Part shown: in pieces, positions 1 through 7,584 of the stretch
Numbering within the stretch: the first letter of the stretch is position 1
How the letters are laid out: every line of letters begins with the position of its first letter
Assembly: GCA_019689775.1 (NCBI GenBank)
Contig: JADGGV010000188.1
Span: 1-7,614, forward strand
DNA: 7,614 nucleotides
Reading direction: 5' to 3'
From: Gemmatimonadota bacterium
GTDB taxonomy: Bacteria; Gemmatimonadota; Gemmatimonadetes; Longimicrobiales; RSA9
The notes under the pieces: generated by a model
Database searches by the model: none
What the model saw: only the letters and a program-made list of their open reading frames with translations
Told to the model about the DNA's origin: nothing
Translations under genes and position numbers: made by a program

Positions 1-3
1 CCC

Positions 4-2466
<2,463 letters not shown>

Positions 2467-2473
2467 GGGTCTG

Positions 2474-2478
2474 CCTCC
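2474..2478 (-). promoter_or_regulatory. Ribosome binding site deciding the TTG start of the M1 peptidase
   Basis: The minus strand reads GGAGG, then 7 bases, then TTG. This is an ideal Shine-Dalgarno sequence at ideal spacing, and it is the reason for accepting the rare TTG start. The signal peptide begins directly from it. Confidence 0.7.
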
Positions 2479-2564
2479 GATGAGGTGCGTGCGGGCGCGG
2501 AACGCGGCGCCGCGGCGGTTGCCCGGACCTGGCGGCGGCGCGCCGCCCGGCCGGTTCGCCCCAC

Positions 2565-2594
2565 AAGGTACGTCGGCGCGCGCCGGCCGGTTCC
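2565..2594 (-). promoter_or_regulatory. Possible promoter of the M1 peptidase
   Basis: The minus strand shows GGAACC (2589-2594), 18 bases, then TACCTT (2565-2570), about 98 bases before the start codon. TACCTT fits the TANNNT pattern of a -10 element and is the same hexamer seen before the propeller gene. The -35 side does not resemble TTGACA, so this is a weak call. Confidence 0.25.
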
Positions 2595-2603
2595 GCCGCG
2601 CTA

Positions 2604-2653
2604 GGGCGACGACCGACGCCGAACGCGGTCCGCCAACGCCGCCCTCGTCGCCC
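2604..2653 (-). terminator. Inverted repeat downstream of the small orphan gene
   Basis: GGGCGACGA (2604-2612) and its exact reverse complement TCGTCGCCC (2645-2653) flank a 32-base GC-rich interval, starting about 20 bases after the stop of the orphan gene. A 9-bp perfect stem could stall or end transcription before the M1 gene, but there is no T tract on either strand and the loop is long. It could equally be an operator or chance. Confidence 0.3.
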
Positions 2654-2654
2654 G

Positions 2655-2674
2655 CTGGAGGCTACTGGAGGCTA
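2655..2674. repeat. Perfect tandem duplication of a 10-bp unit
   Basis: CTGGAGGCTA occurs twice back to back (2655-2664 and 2665-2674). The second copy contains the TAG stop of the orphan gene on the minus strand. It looks like a small slippage duplication. Loss or gain of a unit would not change the protein, because the stop is read first. Confidence 0.8.
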
Positions 2675-3130
2675 GAGGTCGGTGCGACGCCAGCGAGGGC
2701 GACGCACGGGCCACTCGGGCCGTTCGCCGCCGGTGAACTCCTCGGCGTAGCCGCCCTCGGGGCCGTAGCCGCGCGGCGCGCCGTAGCCGTAGCGCCGCCA
2801 GAACTCGTCGGCCAGGTAGCGCCGCGCCTCCGCGCGGCCGCCGCGCAGGAGCCCGCGGCGCCAGGCGCGCCAGCGCCGCAGCTCGACCGCCGGCGGTTCG
2901 TCGAACTCCAGCGCCGCGTCGTCCAGCCCTTCCTCGCACGCCTCCCGCCACAGCCTGCGCTCGTCCTCGCGGAAGCGCCGCCAGTCCGTGTACGCGTCCA
3001 CGAGCGCGCCGGGCCGGTACGGGCCCCGCATCTCGAAGTCGTAATCGTGCAGTTCCTTCCACGCCGGGTCGTGCGGCACGAGGCCGGAGCCCCAGCGCGC
3101 GTGGGCCCAGAACGAGTAGTCGTACGCCAT
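2672..3130 (-). CDS. Orphan Arg/Trp-rich small protein, function unknown
   Basis: I do not recognise this protein. From the ATG at 3128-3130 it has 152 residues, about 27 of them Arg, 10 Trp, and only one Lys and one Cys. There is no signal peptide and no membrane segment. The middle (roughly 50-75) is a charged, probably helical stretch containing DWRRF and RRLWREA. The C-terminal third is Tyr/Gly-rich (YGYG, GYGPEGGY) and ends in WPVRRPRWRRTDL. An in-frame ATG at 3161-3163 would add 11 residues, but nothing like a ribosome binding site precedes it, whereas GAGG lies 5 bases before the chosen start. The coding frame is supported by balanced acidic and aromatic use that the shadow frames lack. 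It sits 115 bases after the antiporter stop and 205 bases before the M1 start, so it is probably its own unit. A structural or nucleic-acid-binding role can only be guessed. Confidence 0.7.
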   Translation of the reverse strand: MAYDYSFWAHARWGSGLVPHDPAWKELHDYDFEMRGPYRPGALVDAYTDWRRFREDERRLWREACEEGLDDAALEFDEPPAVELRRWRAWRRGLLRGGRAEARRYLADEFWRRYGYGAPRGYGPEGGYAEEFTGGERPEWPVRRPRWRRTDL

Positions 3131-3135
3131 CGAAT

Positions 3136-3139
3136 CCTC
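3136..3139 (-). promoter_or_regulatory. Ribosome binding site favouring the shorter start of the orphan gene
   Basis: The minus strand reads GAGG, 5 bases, ATG (3128-3130). The alternative ATG at 3161-3163 is preceded by GGCCACGCG, which has no Shine-Dalgarno character. Confidence 0.45.
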
Positions 3140-3245
3140 GACCAGATCGGGTTCGGCCCGCATCGCGTGGCCGGTTCCGCGAGCCGTGGGGTGTATCCGA
3201 CTGGAGGAGGCAACCCGCGTGCCGACGCGCGGTTAGCGGCGCCTT

Positions 3246-4550
3246 TCAGTGCGCGGCCACCGCCCGCCCGCGGACCCGCCGCCCCTCCGGCGTCAGCTCC
3301 CCGCCGGCCTGGAGCGCGCGGCGGAAGAGCACCGGCCCGATCGTCTCGTTGACGGCGATGAGCGAGAGGAGCAGCACCTGGAGGCGCCGGCCCGCCTCGC
3401 CGTACGCGGTCGCGACCACGCTGGCGAGCCCGATCGCCACGCCGGCCTGGGAGATCAGCCCCATCCAGACGACGCGGCGCACTGCCGGCGGCGTGCCGGC
3501 CCAGCCGGCGCCGAGCCGCGTGCCGACCCAGATCGCGGCCGCCCGGACCGCCGCGATCGGCAGGACGAACGGCAGGAGCGGGACCACGCTCGCGACCTCG
3601 ATGTGCGCGCCGGAGAGCGCGAAGAAGACGACGAAGATCGGCGCGGCCGAGCGCTCCATCGCGTGCCGCAGCTTGTCGCCGTGGCGGGAGAGGTTCTCGG
3701 TCACGAAGCCCGCCGTCAGCATCGTGAGGAGCAGCTCGACGTGCGCCAGCTCGGCGATCTGTACGCCGAAGAAGGCGATGAGCACCGCGAAGAGCACCAG
3801 CTCCTTGCCGATGAAGCGGAGGTAGGAGGCGACGCCGCCGCCGAGGACCGCGCCGATCAGGATCGCGCCGCCGATCTCCCAGAACACGGACACGCTCTGC
3901 GGCGCGGCGACGGGCGGCACGAGCGCGCGGGCGATCGGGAGCGCGGCGCTGAACAGCAGCACGACGGCGACGTCGGCCAGGAGCACGACGCCGAGCACGG
4001 TCCGGGCGACGGGGCCGCGCGCGCCCGTCTCCGTGAGCAGCGCCAGCGTGACCGCCGGCGAGTGGACGATCGCGATCGAGGCGAAGAGCAGCGCGAACGC
4101 GAGCACGCCGGCCGGCGGCTCGTGCGCGAGCAGCGGCAGCGAGCCGCGCAGCGCGACGATCGTCCCGAAGAGCGCGACGAAGCCGACCGCCAGCTCGGTG
4201 GCCATGATCTTGAGCAGCGCCGGCCCGTCGACGCGGACGTCGCGCCAGCGCAGCTCCGCGCCGGCCAGGAAGGCGATGACCGAGACGGCGAGCTGACTGA
4301 CCGGCTGGAGCCGCTGGACGGACTGCGCCGAGACGGCGCCGAGCACGCTCGGCCCGAAGATCAGCCCGGCGACGAGGTAGCCGACGATCTTCGGGAGGCG
4401 CACCGCCGACGCGATCTCGCCGACCGTGTAGGCGCCGAGGATGAGGAGCCCGAACGCGACGAGCACCTCGCCGCCCTGGCCCTGCGCGCCGAGCGGGAGG
4501 ATCAGGCGCACGCCCGCGAGCAGGAGCGCGAGCACGAGCGCGCGCCGCAT
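3246..4550 (-). CDS. CPA2-family cation/proton antiporter (second gene of a coupled pair)
   Basis: A 434-residue inner-membrane sodium/potassium-proton exchanger of the monovalent cation:proton antiporter-2 type (Na_H_Exchanger fold), using the proton gradient to move K+ or Na+. Seen: about 12 to 13 hydrophobic segments; the family opening around 44-72 (GEIASAVRLPKIVGYLVAG, then FGPSVLG); SPAV at 164-167; the putative ion-binding Asp193 in LLADVAVV; IFVVFFALSG at 305-314; GLISQAGVAIGLA at 364-376; and NETIGPVLFRRAL at 401-413. There is no cytosolic TrkA-N (RCK) domain, unlike KefB/KefC. Residues 1-20 form an extra hydrophobic stretch before the usual first helix. The ATG start directly follows the TGA of the upstream antiporter, with AGGAG 9 bases before it, so translation is probably coupled. 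Family is secure; the ion is not known. Confidence 0.92.
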   Translation of the reverse strand: MRRALVLALLLAGVRLILPLGAQGQGGEVLVAFGLLILGAYTVGEIASAVRLPKIVGYLVAGLIFGPSVLGAVSAQSVQRLQPVSQLAVSVIAFLAGAELRWRDVRVDGPALLKIMATELAVGFVALFGTIVALRGSLPLLAHEPPAGVLAFALLFASIAIVHSPAVTLALLTETGARGPVARTVLGVVLLADVAVVLLFSAALPIARALVPPVAAPQSVSVFWEIGGAILIGAVLGGGVASYLRFIGKELVLFAVLIAFFGVQIAELAHVELLLTMLTAGFVTENLSRHGDKLRHAMERSAAPIFVVFFALSGAHIEVASVVPLLPFVLPIAAVRAAAIWVGTRLGAGWAGTPPAVRRVVWMGLISQAGVAIGLASVVATAYGEAGRRLQVLLLSLIAVNETIGPVLFRRALQAGGELTPEGRRVRGRAVAAH

Positions 4551-5909
4551 TCAGGGCGTCTCCTGCGCGCCGCCCGCGCCGCTCCGCGCGCCGGCGTCCG
4601 CGCCGGTGTCTCCGGCGGTGCCAGCGCCCGCGTCTGCGCTGCCGCCCGTGCCGCTGCCCACGCCGGTGCCCGCGCCGCGGTCGCGCCGCCCCGGCAGCCG
4701 GACGGCGACGCGCTTGCGGTACGCCTCGACGACGGAGGCGACGACGCGCGCCGACAGCACGTCCGTCAGGAGCACGGAGGCGATCGCGGACGAGAAGACG
4801 ATATTGGCGAGGAACGAGTTGGCGTCGATGCGGTAGTTGAGCGCGATCGCGATGGCGAGCCCGCCCTGGCCGAGGAGCGCTCGGCCCCACCCCGCGCCGA
4901 GCAGCTTGCGCACGCCCGCCGCCTCGGCCGAGGCGTACGCGGCGCCGAGCTGCGCGGCCGCGCGCACGACGATGAACGCCACCGCCGGCAGGATCCACTC
5001 CCGCGGCGCCGGCGTCCATGCCGTCCCGGCGAAGATCAGCAGCACGAAGTAGAGCGGCCGCTCGACCTTGGAGAGGACCTGCCGGATCGCGTCGCGGTTC
5101 CGCGACGTGTTCACGAGCACCATGCCGATGAGCATCGTCGGCAGGAGCGGGGAGAGGCGCAGGTAGGCCGCGGCGCCGCTCGCGAGGATGATCGCGCCGG
5201 CGAGCGCGATGAAGAGCCGGTCACCGCTCCGCTCCTCACCCAGGAACAGGTGGAACAGCGCGCCGCCAACGAGGCCGATGCCGATGCTGATGACCGCCCA
5301 CTCCGTGGGCGTCGGCGCGCGCACGACGCCTGCCGGCGGCGCGTGCATGATGCTGACGAGGAGCCCGAAGGCGACGATGGCGACGACGGCGTCGATCGCC
5401 GTCGCCACCTGGAGGAGCTGGACGATCGGCGGGCGCCCGACCCGCTCCGTGACGATGCCGATCCCCGACGGCGCCGAGCCGACGGCGATCGCGCCCAGCG
5501 CCAGCGCCGGCTGCGCGACGTTCGTGACCGGCAGCCCGAAGAACCAGGAGAAGATCCCCGCCATCGCCGCCGAGACGAGCACGAACACGAGGATCGCCTC
5601 CACGAACGCCACGCGGTAGTAGAGCCCGCGGATGCGGATCACGTCCGGCACGTAGAACTGCGCGCCGACGACGGCGCCGACCCAGCCGAGCGCCAGCGTC
5701 ATGAACGCCGCGAAGCTGCCGACGACGCCCGGCGTGATGAGCCGGGAGACGTGCGGCCCGAGGAGGATGCCGAGCAGCAGGTACTCCGCCCCCGAGACGA
5801 TCAGGAAGCGGCGCGCCAGCCACCCGGAGGCGACGTGCGCCGCCAGGTAGGCGCCGGCGATGAGGATGATGAGGACGAGAGCGGCGTTCACGTTCCGGCC
5901 CGAGGTCAA
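4551..5909 (-). CDS. CPA2-like cation/proton antiporter with Gly/Ala-rich tail (first gene of pair)
   Basis: A 452-residue polytopic inner-membrane protein of the same exchanger superfamily as its downstream neighbour but clearly diverged. Seen: about 11 to 12 hydrophobic segments between 8 and 395; GILLGPHVS at 47-55, matching the family opening; GSAPSGIGIVTERVG at 144-158, at the place of the usual Ser-Pro region; the putative ion-binding Asp173 in ATAIDAVVAI; LSPLLPTMLIGMVLVN at 252-267; RPLYFVLLIFAGTAW at 284-298; and GQGGLAIAIALNY at 347-359. Residues 407-452 are a low-complexity Gly/Ala/Ser/Thr tail, probably cytoplasmic. No TrkA-N domain is present. The TTG at 5907-5909 opens the frame but lacks a ribosome binding site; the GTG at 5889-5891, giving 446 residues, is an equal candidate. 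It is the first gene of the antiporter unit, divergent from the propeller gene. It could be a non-transporting partner subunit. Confidence 0.88.
   Translation of the reverse strand: MTSGRNVNAALVLIILIAGAYLAAHVASGWLARRFLIVSGAEYLLLGILLGPHVSRLITPGVVGSFAAFMTLALGWVGAVVGAQFYVPDVIRIRGLYYRVAFVEAILVFVLVSAAMAGIFSWFFGLPVTNVAQPALALGAIAVGSAPSGIGIVTERVGRPPIVQLLQVATAIDAVVAIVAFGLLVSIMHAPPAGVVRAPTPTEWAVISIGIGLVGGALFHLFLGEERSGDRLFIALAGAIILASGAAAYLRLSPLLPTMLIGMVLVNTSRNRDAIRQVLSKVERPLYFVLLIFAGTAWTPAPREWILPAVAFIVVRAAAQLGAAYASAEAAGVRKLLGAGWGRALLGQGGLAIAIALNYRIDANSFLANIVFSSAIASVLLTDVLSARVVASVVEAYRKRVAVRLPGRRDRGAGTGVGSGTGGSADAGAGTAGDTGADAGARSGAGGAQETP
4554..4691 (-). repeat. Low-complexity segment encoding the Gly/Ala-rich tail
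   Basis: About 138 bases with degenerate short repeats of the type GCCGGTGCC encode residues 407-452, nearly all Gly, Ala, Ser, Thr, Asp and Arg. This composition contrasts sharply with the membrane domain. It resembles slippage-grown sequence at a permissive C terminus. It also carries the start signals of the next gene. Confidence 0.65.
4560..4564 (-). promoter_or_regulatory. Ribosome binding site inside the upstream antiporter gene
   Basis: The minus strand reads AGGAG, nine bases that include the upstream TGA stop, then ATG. The site lies in the last codons of the first antiporter gene, so ribosomes ending there can restart directly on the second. Confidence 0.6.
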
Positions 5910-5945
5910 GAAGCGCGCCGCGCGTAGCGCTCGCCACGACGCCCC

Positions 5946-5974
5946 TGGTCACCACCTGCCGCACCGCGTACCTT
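5946..5974 (+). promoter_or_regulatory. Candidate leaderless promoter of the propeller gene
   Basis: TGGTCA (5946-5951, four of six matches to TTGACA), 17 bases, then TACCTT (5969-5974, TANNNT type), followed by only 9 bases before the ATG at 5984. Transcription would begin at or next to the start codon, which agrees with the absence of any Shine-Dalgarno sequence upstream. TGGTCACCA at 5946-5954 is also a small odd-centre palindrome in the divergent spacer. Confidence 0.45.
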
Positions 5975-5983
5975 CCGCCGACC

Positions 5984-7063
5984 ATGGCCGGCCTGACCCT
6001 CTTCATCGGCACGAAGCGCGGCCTCTTCGTGGCCCGCTCCGACGCGACCCGCCGGGAGTGGACGCTCTCCGAGCCCCGCCTGGTCGGTCGGGAAGTGTAT
6101 CACGCCTTCCTCGACCCGCGCGACGGGCGCACGGCCTGGGCCGCCACCGCGCACGCGGTCTGGGGCGCCCACGTCCACCGCAGCGACGACGGCGGCGAGA
6201 CCTGGGAGGTCCTCGAGGAGGCGCCACACCACACCGACGGGCGCGGCCTCGCCGCGATCTGGGCGCTCGCGCCCGGGCACGCCACCGAGCCCGACACGCT
6301 CTACGCCGGCATCGAGCCCGCCGGCCTGTTCGTCTCGCGCGACCGCGGCGCGAGCTGGAGCGCCGTCGCCGGGCTGAACGACCACCCCACGAACACCACC
6401 TGGCAGCCCGCCGGCGGCGCGCTCGCACTCCACTCGATCCACGTCGACCCACGCACGCCGGCGCGGATCTGGTGCGCGCTCTCCGCCGGCGGCGTCTACC
6501 GCAGCGACGACGCCGGCGCCACCTGGCGCCCGCTCAACCGCGGCACCCGCGCCGACTTCCTGCCGCAGCCGCATCCGGAGGCGGGGCAGTGCGTGCACAA
6601 GCTGCTCGTGCACCCGGCCCGCCCCGACCGGCTCTACCAGCAGAACCACTGCGGCACCTACCGCAGCGACGATGGCGGCGAGAGCTGGATCGACATCACC
6701 GCCGGGCTGCCCAGCGACTTCGGCTACGCACTCGCGATCGACCCACGCGACCCGGACGCCGTCTTCGTCGTCCCGGAGCAGTCGAGCCACATGCGCACCG
6801 TGAGCGACGGGCGCCTGCGCGTCTTCGAGAGCCGCGACGCCGGCGCATCCTGGACGCCGCGAACGGAAGGCCTCCCGCAGGAGCACGTCTACGTGACGGT
6901 CCTGCGGGAGGCCATGGCGTTCGACCCGCTCGATCCGCTCGGGCTCTACCTGGGCACGTCCGGCGGCCACCTGTTCGCGAGCCGCGACGGCGGCCGCTCT
7001 TGGCGGATGCTGGCGGGGTTCCTCCCCCGCATCCTGTCGGTGACCGTGGGCGAGCCGCGCTGA
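5984..7063 (+). CDS. Seven-bladed Asp-box (BNR) beta-propeller protein
   Basis: A 359-residue protein of the group usually annotated as WD40/YVTN/BNR-like repeat-containing or exo-alpha-sialidase-like protein. Seen: six clear Asp-boxes of the form S-x-D-x-G-x-[ST]-W starting at residues 67, 118, 174, 228, 283 and 333, and a degenerate seventh at 19-26 (SDATRREW), evenly spaced about 45 to 57 residues apart, which implies seven blades. There is no signal peptide, so it is probably cytoplasmic, unlike secreted sialidases. A conserved-looking patch, QNHCGTYRSDDGGESW at 220-235, followed by GLPSDFG at 241-247, marks this subfamily from general knowledge. I see no sialidase Arg triad I can assign, so the enzyme name should not be transferred. 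The start is ATG with no ribosome binding site but a promoter-like sequence immediately upstream. It is divergent from the antiporters and convergent with the NUDIX gene. The activity is unknown. Confidence 0.9.
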   Translation: MAGLTLFIGTKRGLFVARSDATRREWTLSEPRLVGREVYHAFLDPRDGRTAWAATAHAVWGAHVHRSDDGGETWEVLEEAPHHTDGRGLAAIWALAPGHATEPDTLYAGIEPAGLFVSRDRGASWSAVAGLNDHPTNTTWQPAGGALALHSIHVDPRTPARIWCALSAGGVYRSDDAGATWRPLNRGTRADFLPQPHPEAGQCVHKLLVHPARPDRLYQQNHCGTYRSDDGGESWIDITAGLPSDFGYALAIDPRDPDAVFVVPEQSSHMRTVSDGRLRVFESRDAGASWTPRTEGLPQEHVYVTVLREAMAFDPLDPLGLYLGTSGGHLFASRDGGRSWRMLAGFLPRILSVTVGEPR

Positions 7064-7080
7064 GCCGGGCCGCGCTCAGC
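7059..7080. terminator. Hairpin between convergent genes containing both stop codons
   Basis: GCTGAGC (7059-7065) and GCTCAGC (7074-7080) are perfect reverse complements around an 8-base loop CGGGCCGC. The left arm holds the TGA of the propeller gene and the right arm the TGA of the NUDIX gene. It could be a two-way terminator, but no T tract follows on either strand, and three of the seven pairs come free from opposed TGA codons. Confidence 0.35.
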
Positions 7081-7504
7081 CCCCGCGCTCCAGGAACAAC
7101 CGGCAGCACAGGCTGCCCCGCGCGGCCGCCGGCGCCAGCGCCGTCGCCTCGCCCCACGCCCACGCGCGGTACTGCGTGACGCCCGGCGTCGGCTGCGGCA
7201 CGGCCGGCGAGCCCGACACGATGCGCGCCTCGAACAGCCGCATCTCCAGCGTGTAGGCGGCGCGCGCCGTCGAGCCGCGGTTCAGCTCCGGCCCGACCTC
7301 CAGCTCGACGCCCAGCTTCTCCCGGCCCGCGCGCCGGACCGCGTCCTCCCAGCTCTCGCCCGCCCGGAGCGACGCCGCCGGGAGCCCCCACAGGTCGGGA
7401 AGCTCCTCGTCGTCCGGCGGCCGCCGCACCACGAGCACCCGCCGCCGGTCCGCGGGATCGAAGACCGCCACCGAAACCGACCGCTTGACCGCGCTCACGC
7501 CCAC
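7076..7504 (-). CDS. NUDIX-domain protein with degenerate NUDIX box
   Basis: A 142-residue single-domain NUDIX fold protein, probably cytoplasmic. Family members usually hydrolyse nucleoside diphosphates linked to another group. Seen: an opening strand SVSVAVFDPADRRRVLVVRR, then LWGLPAASLRAGE and the box region at 44-66. Against the consensus G-x5-E-x7-R-E-U-x-E-E-x-G-U it reads A44-x5-E50-x7-R58-A59-G60-R61-E62-K63-L64-G65-V66. Two metal-binding glutamates (positions 59 and 63) and the first Gly are therefore replaced; E50, R58, E62 and G65 remain. Length is typical for a minimal NUDIX protein. The start is GTG at 7502-7504, with GGGGAG 7 bases upstream; a second GTG two codons later (7496-7498) has GGGAG at the same distance and cannot be excluded. 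Hydrolase activity is uncertain; it may act on a different substrate, use other acidic ligands, or only bind nucleotides. Confidence 0.85.
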   Translation of the reverse strand: MGVSAVKRSVSVAVFDPADRRRVLVVRRPPDDEELPDLWGLPAASLRAGESWEDAVRRAGREKLGVELEVGPELNRGSTARAAYTLEMRLFEARIVSGSPAVPQPTPGVTQYRAWAWGEATALAPAAARGSLCCRLFLERGG

Positions 7505-7511
7505 GCTCCCG

Positions 7512-7517
7512 CTCCCC
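7512..7517 (-). promoter_or_regulatory. Ribosome binding site of the NUDIX gene
   Basis: The minus strand reads GGGGAG, then CGGGAGC, then GTG. The overlapping GGGAG at 7506-7510 lies 7 bases before the alternative GTG at 7496-7498, so initiation may occur at either codon. Confidence 0.5.
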
Positions 7518-7519
7518 GG

Positions 7520-7551
7520 CTCGCCTACTCACCCACTCGCCCGCTCACCGC
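7520..7551. repeat. Four imperfect tandem copies of an 8-bp unit
   Basis: The plus strand reads CTCGCCTA, CTCACCCA, CTCGCCCG, CTCACCGC, with the fourth copy differing at its end: a strict 8-base period of CTCRCCYN directly upstream of the NUDIX gene. On the minus strand it is a purine-rich GAG series. Its position in the leader region suggests slippage-prone noncoding DNA. Confidence 0.6.
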
Positions 7552-7555
7552 CTTT

Positions 7556-7584
7556 CCCCCGCTCCCGCTCCCCCGCGCTCCCCC
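7556..7584 (-). other. G-quadruplex motif upstream of the NUDIX gene
   Basis: The plus strand has C5-GCT-C3-GCT-C5-GCGCT-C5, so the minus strand carries four G runs (5, 5, 3, 5) separated by loops of 5, 3 and 3 bases, matching the classical quadruplex pattern. It lies about 50 bases upstream of the NUDIX start, on the strand of that gene's message. The remaining bases 7585-7614 are C-rich and hold no gene that I can see. Confidence 0.55.

Noticed and set aside
3131..3163. An 11-residue N-terminal extension of the orphan protein from the ATG at 3161-3163.
   Set aside because: No ribosome binding site precedes it, while GAGG sits 5 bases before the inner ATG. It is kept as an alternative only.
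3215..3232. Possible hairpin CCGCG/CGCGG after the second antiporter stop.
   Set aside because: It is only five base pairs in a GC-rich gap with no T tract, which chance readily explains.
2662..5019. A 785-codon minus-strand frame spanning the orphan gene and both antiporters in another phase.
   Set aside because: The translation is Arg/Ala/Gly low-complexity and overlaps three genes in a different phase that have better evidence.
3249..5927. An 892-codon plus-strand open frame running antisense to both antiporters.
   Set aside because: Its translation is dominated by Arg, Glu, Asp, His and Ala with no hydrophobic core or motif, as expected for the complement of GC-rich membrane-protein codons. 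The minus-strand frames carry recognisable family motifs.
5910..5983. A minus-strand promoter for the antiporter unit in the divergent spacer.
   Set aside because: The best -10 candidate (TACGCG) lacks the final T, and the nearest -35-like GTGACC is about 20 bases away. A promoter must exist nearby, but I cannot place it.
4551..7063. A defined functional system joining the antiporters and the propeller protein.
   Set aside because: They are divergent, share no domain logic and have no coupling. Adjacency alone does not support a joint role.
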